Source: Membranipora membranacea (lineage: Eukaryota; Bryozoa; Gymnolaemata; Cheilostomatida; Membraniporidae). From it: a stretch of DNA of 64,000 bases. Location: positions 20,832,001 to 20,896,000 of the forward strand of contig OU612075.1 in NCBI GenBank assembly GCA_914767715.1, in the 5' to 3' direction. Every line of letters begins with the position of its first letter. Positions within the stretch are counted from its first letter, which is position 1. Under the pieces are notes generated by a model that saw only the letters and a program-made list of their open reading frames with translations, was not told where the DNA came from and did no database searches. The translations under genes and the position numbers were made by a program. Of the stretch, positions 38,789 through 53,700 are shown piece by piece.

Positions 38789-41700
38789 ATCGTCTAATTT
38801 CGGTAGAAGTATCATCAGCGGAGATGTCTGGGCTGGACTTACTGACTGACCTCGGTCCGCTAGGGACACCCTCACTATTCAGCGATGCAAACACAGACCT
38901 ACTCACAAAGGTAAGATATACCCTCCTGTATCACTCTCAAAATGACCCATGTGTTTATATGTTCCCAAGATTGCATGTAGGTGAAAGAACAATATTACTC
39001 AGTATCAGTAATCATAGAAGTTCGGGTGAAATCATAATTATATTATGATACTGATGTAGTGGATGTAGTGGATGTAGTGGATGTAGTGGATGTAGTGGAT
39101 GTAGTAACACACGATGACTGGTATCTTTGGCTATACTGTGAAAACAACATCTTGGCAAACAAAAGATGCTATAAAACTCTCAAAACTGGGCAGTTCTCTC
39201 ATGGCTCTGTGATTCCATGAATCCGTGACGCCTTTTGTTGCCTCATAGCGGTGAGAATAATATAAACTCATCCCGCCACAAGTTTGGTTAAATTTTATAA
39301 AAGTACACCCATTGATGAGATACAGGCCGCATGGTGATAATGTACATAGGCCTATATATGTCTCGATTTTTTCCAAATGTAAATTATCTTCCACATGGCA
39401 GACCACTTAGTCTATCAGAGTTCACGTCACCCCACCCCGTCATACACGATGATCTGTACGCTGCCATGACATCAACTAATTTAAGCCATAAATTCATAAA
39501 CATGTCTTGGGAGATTAAAACCTTATCTCGCTTCAATCCCAGAACTAAGAATAGTGCTCCGAGTACGTTATTTACTCATAACTACATGCCTCAATCCTAA
39601 ACTCCTCCAAAGTCAATAGCGCTGATATGGATACATCTATAGAAGGACCACGTATTTATTACTTGATTATACCCTATAACATCTAGATAGGCTGTATGCC
39701 AACTCATCCAAGAGCTTTAATTCTACGTTTGAATTATTCAACCTAAAGCCACATACTTGTTTGTTAGTTATAATTCCACTTCCAGGCAATCTCTTTGAAC
39801 CCTTCCTAACCTTCCTAAATGATAGGGAAATTATTCAATACGCATTTAAAAGATCTGCGTCATATGTGTGATTTCTTAATAAAGTTTCAAAATACTGTTC
39901 CTCTTGCAGAACCTACTTCTAGTCAAAGGAATAGAGACAGACGCCATGGATACTAACTGTAACCTGCTGACGGACAGCACTGAGGAGGATGCTTGTAGCA
40001 GTAGTAGCAGCAGCTCAGGGGGTCACAGCAGCATCAGTACTGACTATTTCTATGACGATAAATCTAGCCCTATGTGGTGTACTAATGACAATGAACGACG
40101 CTTCTCTTCGAGCGAAGACGATGAATTAGATTTGCTCAATTATACCAGAAGAAGAAGGCGAAGACGTTCCAGGCCAAACCTACGTGAGTTGTTCTTTATT
40201 TGTTTGACTTCACACACCTATCACTGACATACTTGGTTGTGTGTGATAAAATTGTACACATTGCTTAGAATTGTAAAATACTTCTTTGATTATGACATGC
40301 TTTGGTATTGGTGGTGGTTCATTGCCCCATGACGAAATCTGTCATTGGCCGCTCCACGGTAAGTTCTATGGCTGTATGATTGGTTGAGCACTGAGCATGT
40401 TGCAGCTGCAGAGGATGAATTTGGGGATTAGGACAAGTGGATGTGGTCTGTGACCTCCTTTAACTGCCTGCGATAGATTCTCAGATATGAGATAGGATAG
40501 ATTTGACAGTGCAGATTGTGAGACCCAACGAGGATGTAGTGATAATTTTAGAATGTAGTCAAAGTATTCTCAGGGTGTTGGGTTTGCAGAGCTACTTCCC
40601 TGATGCAGTCATAAGTTACTTGTCAGCGATTACAGTGTTGATTTAGCTTTTGTGATTGGCCAACACTTTAACTTGATAAATGCTGTATCTGATAGGCGCA
40701 GTGAAACTTGGATAAAGGTTTAAGCCTCCAACGAGGAACTTGGTTGTACAAATAGAATGTTACTGTGGGGTGAAACAGCCTCCCTAATATCTGATACTCG
40801 CTATCAGCTTCCCGGTTGGCAGATTAATGTTTTGCCATCTCGGGTGATTCATAATTTCTCAAAAATACATTCTTCAGTCGGTTTGATTTATTGCCACATC
40901 AAAGTTGGCACTGCTAGTAAACATGAGATGTCAGTTCAATTATCATTTTGATTTGTTTTCGGACTGCTACTCTCTGCATTCATAATCAAAAACAGGATTT
41001 ATAAGTACTTTGAAAAGAAGTGACCTCAAAACAAAATCTTCAGCCAAAAGTCCATTGACCAAGTTTTGAACCAAGTTTGTCTTTTCACATGAGCAAGAAG
41101 GACAAAACTCCTAATTATTGAGCAAAAGTGTTCCATCAATTATCTAAAAGATGAACTCAGGGGAGTTTAGTTCATTGATCTCACTAGCCATGATATACTG
41201 GCGAAGAATATCCACTGGTCTGTCCGAGGATGTTTATACTTCTGACTCTATACTCTCCATCCACTCCATAGCTAGATGTATACTGATGAAATCTAGTCAA
41301 AATGATATTTTCTGTCACTTTAGTAAAATGTCTGTCTCCATTACTCCGCATTTCAAGTTCATACGTTAAGAAGCAGTCCGATATTGCTCTATCATCCCAT
41401 TTTATCAAAATCATGTCCGTCGTTATTGTATGAAAGGCAAGGTTTGTTGGCGCATTTAATTTCTCATAACCGCTGCACAACAATAGTTGTCTGACTCCTT
41501 CCCTGCCATCCATTGTCACGTGGATCGCTTCTCTGGTGATTGTGGTCGGCCTTGTAATGGTGACGGATGTCACATTCCACAAAGTCTCTGTCTGCAGTCT
41601 GGACAGATTCCCAGGAGCTCCTAGCGTGGTCCACACGTGGTATGAAGGATTATCAAGCGTCCGAATTACATAGTAACCTCCCAGCATCTTTACTGAAGGT

Positions 41701-44700
41701 GTAATTGTGTAAGTTTTACTTTTCTCTGCACAAGGTGAGGTGTCATTGCTGGTCCAAAATGTAACCATGTGTTGGTATTCGGTGAAAGTCAGTATTAAGC
41801 CTCGGCTTTTACTTTTTTGGAGGATTAATGGATGTGGATTATAATTTCTACCCCTCACTTGAGCGAGCATTGCCATCAAGCTAAATATAGGCTTTATAAC
41901 CATCACCGCATATGGGTTCTCTGTATTATTGACTAAGAATTTTGCAAGTAATGTTCGCTGTGTGAAATAGTTGGGAGCATAGCTCAAAAATGCATTGTCA
42001 TTGCTTGACATTCGGAACCTGGTGAATTCCTTGTCTTTGCTGTGCAGGTGTGTGTCTATCAGCTTGACGACCATTGCTGGGTACCGATGATCTGCCCTAA
42101 ATTCTAAAGCTTTACTCCAGCCAACTACTGGGTCACTTTCATCATTATATATTGAAATATTTCTCAGCTCCTTATATCGTCTATGAAGAAATCCTATTAT
42201 GAGCTTCTCATTTTGGTATAATAGCGTTGAGTTCCCTTGGCCTTGCTTTCCCCCCTTACTGTGTATTGCGAAATAATCTAACCTGGTACCAGTTTTGCCA
42301 GTGAAGTAGTTATATCCACTTGTTACATGGTCCATGAGAGCCCAGCATAGCTGAGAGAATCCTGTCAATCTGCAGGACCCGCCAGGTGCTCCAAATCTGA
42401 CATCAACATCTGCGTCATGTACCCCTGTAAAACTTAGTGTAGTAGTGACATGGATAGACAACTCGAAAATGCATTCAAATTAATTTATGTTGAAACCATG
42501 CTAATGTGCGAGTTGTGTCCTCTTTTGACAGCCTGGCATAACTCCCACTAGTATTATCGAATTATTGTTTCCTCATATAGACAAAACAAAAAGAAGACTT
42601 TGATATGAGGCTGCAGCAAATAACATGTACATATATATTAGCAGTGTATGTTTAAAGTAATGTCAGTACTAACCTTTCTCGCATGCATCCATGTAGTTGA
42701 GATAACCTTGTGTAGTAAAATTCAACCCGTCAAAATCCTTGTGATCCGGCTCATTCCATGATTCGTAATTCCAGTGCTTATGTACTGATTTATATCTGCT
42801 TGCTTCAAGAAATGAAAATGTGAGACATGAGTGGTAAAAAGCATGAGCCTTCTGAAAGGTAGATTAAATAATCAGATAAGTGGTATGGTTATATAATGAG
42901 AATATGATACACACAGCAAAGTAATTCTCAACCAACATTATTTTAACTCTACTCTATGAATCAGTATGGATAATGTGCCGTGATATGTAACTTAAGCTGT
43001 CCATGTGAATGCCTGGATTATACTTACCAATCTGATAAACAAGTGAATACCAGAGTTTCACCTGGGTGTCATTCTCAAAGTCAGTAAATATTCCTCCAGG
43101 ATTTCCCATTAGCTCGAAACCGAGGCTTAGACCTCCGGATGAGATGTTGTATACGAACCTGTCTAGGGTATTGAAGTTAAAAGAGCCATTAGTATCCAAA
43201 GTGATCAAGTCAAGTAACCAGTGTATTCTGATCTGAAATACCTGTGGGTCGTACGACAGGCCACTTATCATTGCTAGGTTTTGTCTAACAGAGTCTTCCT
43301 TTATGTATTGGTTAAATGCTTTATGTGGTGAAGGCGGACAGAAACCAGTACTGGTCCAGAGCTGTCTCAGAGGCGCTGAATTATTTGGGTCCATGTTGAG
43401 ATCTATGGATTTGGAAATTGCTGTGACTGCTAGTACAAGTGGAATCCACATCATTCCCATCATCATCAGGTTCATCATTGTCACCGTGCCAGGCTAGAAA
43501 AAACATTTCCTTTGATTAGAGTCTGAGGGTAGTTCAAGCAAACATGGTTCTTTTGCAGATCAACGCATTACACACACAAACATATCTTCAGCATGAAAGC
43601 TTGCACGAAATCAATATGACATGAAATCACATTCAAAAACTGTCAGTAACATACATGTCCCTCCTGCCAATACAGATGAATGGTGGGATGTTCCCAGTCT
43701 TATATTCATTCCTACTAAATACTTTTGTGTTGGTATTGCGCTGTTTCAAACAAGGAAGATCATGCAATATAAATTGCACCATGGATTTGGATAAACTTCA
43801 GCATCATGGAGCTAAATCTGAATCCATTCCAGTGACATCCGGAGTCCCACAGGGCTCGGTGTTGGGTCCAGTGTTGTTTTTGGTGTATATCAACAATCTC
43901 CCCAGTCATGTTGATTGCTCTGCTGGCCTATTTGCTGATGATACCCTGATGTACCAAAATGTAGACAACACAAATGATGAGGAGAGATTTCAAGGCAACT
44001 TGGAGTCACTGAACACCTGGGCTAAAACCTGGGCGATGAGTTTTAATGCTAAGAAGTGTAAGATTATTGCCTTCCATCCCCAGAGAACAATGCCTCTGCC
44101 TTCCTCATCTGGAATATGCTTCCTGTGCCTGGGATCCTTCCACAAAGAGGGAGATCGAGGCACTCGAGATCGTGCAAAACTAAGGTGTGAGAATGATCTG
44201 TGGATTGAAGGGGAGGACGGGTGTTACAGAAGCAAAGGAGAAATTGCAGCTGGAACAGCTAGTTATTCGGCGGAAAATAAGGTACTGTCAAGAGAGGAGG
44301 CCCACCCTGCACTCTGCTCAAACCTACTATGAAATAATAAACCAGCCCCATACTACAGTCTCGACAAGATCACAAACACAGAATGAGCCACGCTCTATCG
44401 CTGCCACAGGGAACTGTTTTCATAACAGTTTTCTGCCCCGGACCATACGGGATATGAAAATCTAAGGACAATCAGAGGACAATACTAGTGATGCCCTACT
44501 GGATGGGTAGATGTACCCACTCTGAACCCAAATGCCCTACCTATGGGATGGTATTCTGGAACAATGTCCAAACCTTATGTAGTTATGTCCAAAAACTGAG
44601 GCACGCCCCCCTAGGCGGTCTAGCGTGAAGTCGTCTTTGATGTTAGTTGATGTAAGAAGTAACAAAATCCCAGGACTTACTTTTTCTTGTAGTAGCAACA

Positions 44701-47700
44701 GCGGTTGTGGTTGGTAGGACTAGGAGTGCATCTGGATGTTGTCCAGTACCCACTGCACTGCCTTTAGTCTACACATGAATCTTGTTGTTTCACTTTCATA
44801 TCCATTATTCAGACATACTTCACACACCAATGTATGACCTGCATCATCAAGCATAAATATACACACACTCAAATTATCATTAGTTCATATCATTTCACAA
44901 AACATGCAGGAAAAGCACTCCCGGAAATGAAACCGATTCACTCACCAGAAAACATGGCGCACAATGATTTTTACATGTAAGCTCACACATCACTAAATTA
45001 TTGAGAATTTATCAAAATGAACACATTATTTTTCAATTTATCATACAATAAGAATTCAGAAATACAAAAACATCAGTTTCATAGTGATAAAAGCAAAATC
45101 ATGAGTGACAACAAAGATGTTTTTGTTATTATATCACTCCGCTTCAGGAAACACATGCATGTAACAAAGTAGTGAAGGAAAAGCATCATGGAGGACCACG
45201 TTTTCAATCCATCAAGAGCAAACAAGCTTGACTTACTAATAGCTGCGGGTAAGAAACCAATATTTTTATCTTTAAGCAATCTTACTATGCCTCATGCGTT
45301 GTTTCCATCACAAAGATTGTAATAGACTGTGTTTAAACTATGAACTTGCAACAATTATGTTGACCAGGAAGTCAACATCATCATACTTCTTATTTCATCA
45401 TGATTCTTGTTTAACTTAATCAATTTACCTTTGTGTTTAAACTGTTAGCACATATAGAATATAAGGCACAGGTTTTAAACAAGCTTAAGTCCTGAACTTA
45501 GGTATCCAAGTCTCCAATTCTTCATAGTTAATCTCTCTTATATCATCACATCATACATGTGTATGTAATCATAATCCTCTCACTCACTCACTGGCATTTA
45601 TGTGCATAACAGAACAAGCTCATCCAGATGGCATAATCTCTCATTGTTGGGCTTTCTTGAGCAGAAAACAGACTCCAATGTGTTGGGGTCAGGTATGCTA
45701 AGCCGGTAGACCCCAAGACTCAGTATCTCAAAGTCATGTGGTCCTTACAAGGAGCCGATTGACACTAAACCTGATATTATTGTCACACATTATTCACCCC
45801 AGCTGACACAATGAAATCAAAATGATTTCTCTACCGCATTGTAAGAACCACCATCCATCATATTCTTTACCTCTAGCAATCTTAGCTTATATCGACTTGA
45901 ATCCAGGTATCATGAATAGGATACAGCAGATTATGTTTGGAATCAGAAGAGTGGAATCTGTATGGCTTTGTTTGACTAGTACGCCTGCTATCCAGTTGAT
46001 CCGCAGTCGAACTGTGACTGCTTTGTACCAAGGAACTGATTTATCGGTGTATTTTTTGTATCATCATACCTTACTCCAACCATAACATCAAGTTGATCAA
46101 ACTCCCCTCAGGCTAATGAAAGTAGTCGTTGGTCTGATCATGGTTATCCAAATGTTGCCTTCCATAGTTTTGGCCGTTGTAGGCCTAGGCCTACTACCTC
46201 AGGGAGAAAATTTTGACACAAACTATCATACCAACCTGGCAATACATAAACATATGTTTGAATAAACTTCACCCTGGATGGAGGTCATGTCATTAAACTT
46301 CACTCTCGTGTTCCACATGTTTATGACTTACATGCCACGAGGTTTGACACACTTGTTGGCATGATGTTTATCGTCAGATTTCATTTGGTCGATTCTCTCC
46401 TACCATGGAGAAATGGAATGTCTAACGACCAGCTAAAGCCAACAGATTATTGACCATGAGTCCTATAGATATGCTCGTATGTCAAATATCTGGATTCCTT
46501 AGGAAAGCTTTATGTTATTTCTTATTGGAGTTGAAGCCATGAGACTGTTGTTCATCATTTCAGTGTTCTGATTCCAAACAACTTTGATAGATTACATTCA
46601 TTGAGTAGATCTTTGTTTGAATCTCTTTGTGATGAGTAGAAAATCAGCTGTGTGAAGCACATGGTGCTTCCCTTGATCTCACACTTCCTTTGAATTTCAC
46701 ACGTGACTTCTTCCTGAAGCTTACTTTGAGGGGTTTCAGTTCACCCACCCGTCACGCTTACTGTTTTGTCAGTGGTTAAGATGAGTGGCTATCTAATCGA
46801 AATTAATCAAATCCACTATAATACTTGTTTGAATCACAAATAATAATTGTTATGTATGAGTTCATTTCACTCCTTGCCACTAACATTTAGTGCACTAGGT
46901 GTTCTATCGGCCCGTTCTATATATATTGATGATACTGGATTACCTGTAGGATGAATTCCTTTTTGGCAGTCTATTAATATGGCAGGAGTGTAAGGTGATT
47001 GGACTATGTAGAATCACTTATTTATGTGGCTGATTACGCTATAAGCAGAGCACGTAAAGGTCAAAATCTGTTTTCCCATGTTTATTATGACAGAAAGCGA
47101 TCTACCTGTATCTCTTGTTACTTTGTTGTACTTCTCTTCAGATATCATATTGACAATCTATTAGACCACGCAAGCTGTAGACTCCCATGGCCACCTTTAT
47201 TCGGGCACTTGGCCAGCCACAAGTATACTGGTCTACCAGTGACCAATACTATCATTTTGTGGTGAAACTGGAAACCCCTATCCATTGTGTTGTCTAGGTG
47301 TCTTTTCACCTCAGATATTGTTTTGTGTATTTTTGTCCACTATGACTCAAGGTCAAGATTTGAATATCTAGAAGTTAGACATTTCCAATAAATTATGTAG
47401 AAAGTTGCGGATTGTTTTGAGTACAGTGCTTTTCTTTGTTCCCCAGTTCCATACATGTTGGTATTCTTAATGGTAAGCTTGTAATTGGTCCCCTTTCTTC
47501 TCTGTTTGATTTGTTACCCCACTTCTACAGAATTGAATAACATTCTGACATGAAACCAACAAACAATAGATTAGAATTTCACTTGCTGTTGTTCTATCTG
47601 AAAAGAGCTACATATTTCTTAGCATTCTCTTACTCCTAATTTAAGTTTCATTCAATCAAAGTACTACTATTGTGAGTTTAAGCAATCAATTCTCACAACT

Positions 47701-50700
47701 ATGATCACCAAGTGGTCAACTTGCAGCGCTCACAGCATACGCTCAGAGCAATGAACTTCGGCTTTCATAACCATCTCACTTTTTACAGTTTGGAGTTATC
47801 ACCTCAATTGTAAAATCAGTTGTTGGGAGTTGTCCTGTCATTATATTATATTTATGATAAATTTGACAACCATGTATCGCTTTGTTCTCGATAAGCCCAA
47901 TAACGTTTTTTGTCACTCCTCTATGCTTGTATGTGAACAATTTACATGGGACAGTTAATTCTCACCTCCTTCATGAGCTGATTCGTCAAAACACCGCCTT
48001 ACAAAATTGGAACTTCCCTTCAATCAATCTTTGATATGAATTAAACCAATCTGATCTTGATTATTCGTGATTTGCTATCAACTTCTTGATACTTGCTCAT
48101 CTAATCACTGAATTAATTTTGTGACAGTATTCAGGGTTATTAAGCAGAACCAGTCCTGTCTCAGTTAGCTTACCAGGAAACACCTGCAAGCCTCAAGGTG
48201 TCTCCCTTATCCTATTTCCTCCTCACTATAAGCCTATCTATTATTTCTGGTGATTCAGTTTGTATCCTGTTTCTCTGTAGTCCCGATTGCGACACAGCAT
48301 TATTTGACCCGACTGTTTGACAATGATTCACTGAAATATGCTTCCACAATAACAAGCATGAAGTAGACGCACTCATATGGGCACTGAGGAATGATGAAAT
48401 CTTAGTTTATCACTAACTTGCTCAGTGGGGTATGACGATTCTCCTCATGCCGTTGCGCCTATACGTCATCATGGGCTAATCTTTACTGCTCTCTACTTCC
48501 TGCATTATTGGATGTAAAATAACAACGACTCACAAACATTCATTGAATGTCAGGACAGTGTACAGGGTGAACACACTATTAGCTAACCTATCCACACAAA
48601 GGGGAACTTATATCACAATACTCTGAGGTATTATCTGAATAACACTGACTAAAAGGAACAGGGAAAAAGAGCTCGGAGCTGTTCCATGATCAAACTTTGG
48701 AGAAACTTCCATTCATAACTTATATCACAGACAGAACGGGTCAACGAAGAAAATACTGGAAAAGAAGAAGCAGAATTTAAATGAGTTTATCAACAGAGAC
48801 TAAATCTTCAAACTCAGACATGGTTGTATCTGACAGACCTTCACAGGAGAACCTGGCGGAGACAAGTCTACAAGCTGCGGCAGCTATGAGTGGCGCCGCT
48901 GCCATGATGCCGATGATGTTACCTTACATGGGATGGAATCCTTTCATGCAGCTCAGCCCAGAGCAGATGTTGGCGTATACACAGATGTATGGTATGCTGG
49001 GTTACCCTTATAATATGCAGTCTCTGTTACTGTCTCAACAATTACAACAGATGAATAACACTGCTCATGCAATCTCACAAGATACTGAGACCAGGGAACG
49101 ATCCAGCTCTAGTGCTGATATAAAAACAGAAACACAAGGAACATTCAAAGAACCTCGATCGATATCACCGCCACTGAAAAAAGCTCTTCTTCAACGATAT
49201 AATGGTAGGGTCATCAATAACCATTTTATAACTGTACAAATTCCAGGATGAAGGGTTTGTTTTTCTTTGTCTAGCTTGTTGTTCTCTAGGAGTTTGGATT
49301 TAATTTGAGTATCACAGGAAGATGTTTTGGAGTGGCTCACACCACACTGATGGCCCTTTGTCTCCCTCAGATTTACATTGTTTCCTTTTTCTCTCTCTGC
49401 GTTTCTCTGGTTTCCTGTGGCTATTCATCATTCTCTTCATTTCTACATACCTTGTTTACGATCTTCTTGAAAGGCGGAAGATTCTATTTAAGGTTAGACA
49501 GGTTTAAGATTAGAGAGGTTACATTACCATAGGCACAAAAACTGCCACCCCATAAAAATAGTTGTCAAAACTCAAAACCACAATATTGCCTTCATTGGGT
49601 TTCATCCTTTACATTAGCGTCATCCTGGGCCGTGACAGAACTCCCGCTTGCCGCCTTCATAATTTTTTTCCTTGTCATTAATGACTGGCAGAAGTAATTG
49701 CGTAATTTTGTTGTTTTTGCACACCTCTGTGTGATAAAAATTTTGCCAATAAAAACGGTAACTTTTGCCAGCTAGCTATCCAAAACAGGAACCAATTGGA
49801 TGGTCTGGCGAGTTATCAATATAAATATTATATAGAAATTTTCTAAGAATGTTACATACATATTATATTTTATTTTTATGACGTCGTTCAAATGTTAAGC
49901 AATTTCATCCCGGATTTGGTTTATTTCGCATGCAGCAGGAAGTGGTGTGTGTCGTATAGGATGTTGTGGGTGTATTTGTGATCACAGAATAAAAAATGTC
50001 AGCCTTATCATTATGATCAGTCAGTATGTGGGTGGATGTTTGCCTCATATTCACAATGACATTACTATGATATCATTAATTCATAATAAAAAAAGAGTTG
50101 GCTGGACTGCGTTGGTGGTCTGCTGGCTGCCTCCTCTCAGAACTTCAGGTGCTCAACCAATCAACAATACTGAAGATATAGGGCTTGGATGAATAACCCA
50201 ACCTCCCAATCCCATTAACCAAGTTTTTTAATGTTAGTTTTTTTCTTTGTTTGATTAGCCGATGTATGCGAGACAGCAGGCAGCAGAGAGCTGGCAGTAC
50301 AAGCACTACTTTCTATGGACTCTCCCAATACAGAGTCAAGAACATTCCTCAATACCGTCGTACCAAACGGTAATACATCTACAATACACAACTCATCATC
50401 TACACAATCAAAAACAGGTAAGATATTCTACCTGTCTCAACCCGGACCTGGCCAAGAACTAGGACCTGCCCATCGACGTTCGTAAGGCTTCTTGTAATAT
50501 GCATGTTAGGCTTCTAAGTGGTCTTTGTTTGCCAGCTGATGTCCACCTCTGTTAGGCCAGGTTAGGTTCTTGCCATGACTCCTGAGTATTACATACATAT
50601 AATGGGCGTTTCTCATTAATCAGGCTTTGGTGTGGTGCGGATTTAAATGTTTCCTGGTTGACCTTTTAATATGGGATCAGATCCTACCGATGCTTCTTAT

Positions 50701-53700
50701 CTGGCCATTGTCATAAAAAATGTGTGCGATTGCTCTTAGCCTCAGGGCTACGATAGGAAACTGAAGTAATTTCCTGATGATGCGATTTTAACATGCCTGT
50801 CCTGTTTATCAGATTACTCAATCATGTTTTTCCGCTTAATTTCATTGCTGTAAAAAATCGTCATCAGACAATTTAGTGAGTAGATTTATGCTAATAACTT
50901 GGCTCCGGCTGTTTTTTATTAACTAATGGAAGTTGACACTTAAATCCCGGCTGGGCCCCCCCCCCCCCCCCACCCAGGCTATAAAATTAGTCCACCAGTC
51001 TCTATCTGAACTTTATATGGCTTAACAAGAAGCCTAATCTTTTCCTAAGGCTCATGAAATTGTAATAGACTTTCACGTGAAATCTTTTCCTGCTTTCACT
51101 CCGTCGTGTACATGACAATTGATCAGCTTTTTATGAGGAGATTTAAAACAGATTGCTCATTGAGGAAACATTTTGCAACATTATGGGAAATTAAGTTATC
51201 GGCCAACCAGTCATAATTTTCCTATTTCAGGATTACGACACGCATACCAATTCATCATAATGAGTATCAAGTGCTATTAAAACATGACTCGCCGTCTGTA
51301 TTTACTTCAGTTTCATATTTTAAGTTTCATTTATTCATATATTTATTACAATTATATATATTTTGTAATATTTATATGTATATTGTATTTCAGTGATCGT
51401 ACCAGTGAGCCCGGCAGATAGCGGTGTCTCTGATCTGGAGAGTAGCAGCAGTAGTGATGAAGCCAAGAAAAAACATAGTCTACTTACAACCACCACCATC
51501 AACGGTATGTTAGCATCAACACCTCATCATCATCAATATCATGTGTGGGATTCCAAAATTAGCTCTTGTTGTTGTGAAGTCTTTCCGGGTAATGGTTGTG
51601 GAATTTTAGGAAGCAAAGCATGACAAACAGTCAAAGCATCATTTTTTTGCATTGTTGTTGGGGGGGATTGTGAAACGCCCAATGTTATATTTATATTTAT
51701 TTTTCGCAGGCCGAACGTTGACGTTACCAATTGTGTCAAACTATCACATGATCACATCACCATTCCTTAAAACTACAGTGCAAGCACATCGGGCTAGTCT
51801 AGATACCCCCACAACTCCAAGTGTAGCCCCAAATCTGGCTATGCGCTCAGGTAAGATAAGGTTATATAAACGTGTCTAATTAAAAAAAATTTTCTTGATT
51901 TTCAGTGGATACTACCTTTGTTATATTTATCTCACCAATGAAGTTAAAAAAAACAAAATTCTCATGTGTCTGCTAAGAATGAAAACTTTCTTCATGATTT
52001 TCCGTGACTAAGGCATTACCATTTCAACACTGACAACAAATGTTTATTTTTTGTAGAATCCTTCCAACCTACATATATCCTGTCACCACAGCACTCAGTG
52101 GTAGATATGTCCAATCGATTTAAGCGAGCTCGCGATCCCTCATACTCGGAGATCGATACAGATTTCGATTCTAATGGTGCCAACGGTCCTATCATGAAAC
52201 GCAAGCGAGAAAGTAAGCATTTATCACCTTGGTCAAGATTACAACTTTTTATATCACATAAAAATTGTGGTTTTTTTCCTTTGGCTTTTCACCATGTTAT
52301 TATCTGTCCGATTTCAGACATCACATTTGTCAACTTACTAGTCAGAGACATGAAATTTATCAATCTGACAAATTGATGTAATTTGTGGTGACATTTAGAG
52401 AAAATTTGTAACTGAATGGGCCAATATCGGTCTCACTTATGGTCTGAGGCTTCTTTTATCTTTCAACATTGAGACACAAATATTTTGATATATATTAATA
52501 CTCTTATAATATAGTTCTCATTACATCATCCCTGGCAAACGTGAGCCCATTAGTAGGCCCATGGGCGGGACTTTATAGAATAAAAGCGGGACTTGAGGGG
52601 TCAGAGGTTAACAGTTTATTCTTATATTGCAGGCAGCACCACATATCTGTGGGAGTTTCTCTTACAACTTTTACAAAACCCAGAAACATGTCCTCGCTAC
52701 ATCAAGTGGACAAACAGGGAAAAGGGAATATTCAAGCTAGTCGACTCTAAAGCCGTGTCTAAACTGTGGGGAATCCACAAGAACAAGCCAGATATGAATT
52801 ACGAGACCATGGGACGTGCTTTGAGGTAAGAACACCACTGTCAATTCTAAAGCAATGATGCCGCAAGGAACTAATTTTGCGTAAATGGCCAAAAATAATC
52901 ATTGGGAAAAAGTTTGTGGTATTCAGATATTTCAGGCCTATATATTGGCCTATATATTGGACACACTATAATACAATGTTTGTCAATTTTGTGATATGAT
53001 GAAATTTCAAGAGAGATTGATCGGGAAATCATGTGATGAAAAGAAAATGGGAAGTGGCAATCTCGTGATATAACTACTCTATACCTGACAATGAGATATC
53101 ACTCTCAGATTGACACCAAGCCAAGCTACTATTTCCTCTTGCTTGATGAGGAAAGCCTTCATGTCAAACATTCCTGACTTCTACTTTTCTGGTTCAGTTC
53201 AATAAAGTCTGTATCATGATCTATGTGGTTATGAAAGAAGTTCCCAAGTAGGAGTCACGTTCTCAAAATTCTAAATTAGAAAATATCAGGCAACTATGAC
53301 CAGCAGTTTTTTTTAAATTAAGTTTCATCGCACTTTGACCTCCTTATGGGAGCCAGGTTATGAAGCCTTGCCCTCTTGTAACACAAAGGATACATGTACT
53401 CATGTACTCATGTACTCATGTACTCATGTACTCATGTACTCATGTACTCATGTGCTCATGTGCTCATGTGCTCATGTGCTCATGTGCTCATGTGCTCATG
53501 TGCTCATGTGCTCATGTGCTCATGTGCTCATGTGCTCATGTGCTCATGTGCTCATGTGCTCATGTGCTCATGTGCTCATGTACTCAGGAATTTATTTTTG
53601 CCTTTACTTTTTATTATAGGTATTACTACGCCAGAGGGATACTCAACAAAGTCGACGGTCAACGACTGGTTTATCAGTTTGCCGAGGTGCCAAAGAACAT

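Noticed and set aside
53393-53584. CRISPR-like array
   Set aside because: Pure tandem repeat of 8 bp with no unique spacers, in a eukaryotic intron.
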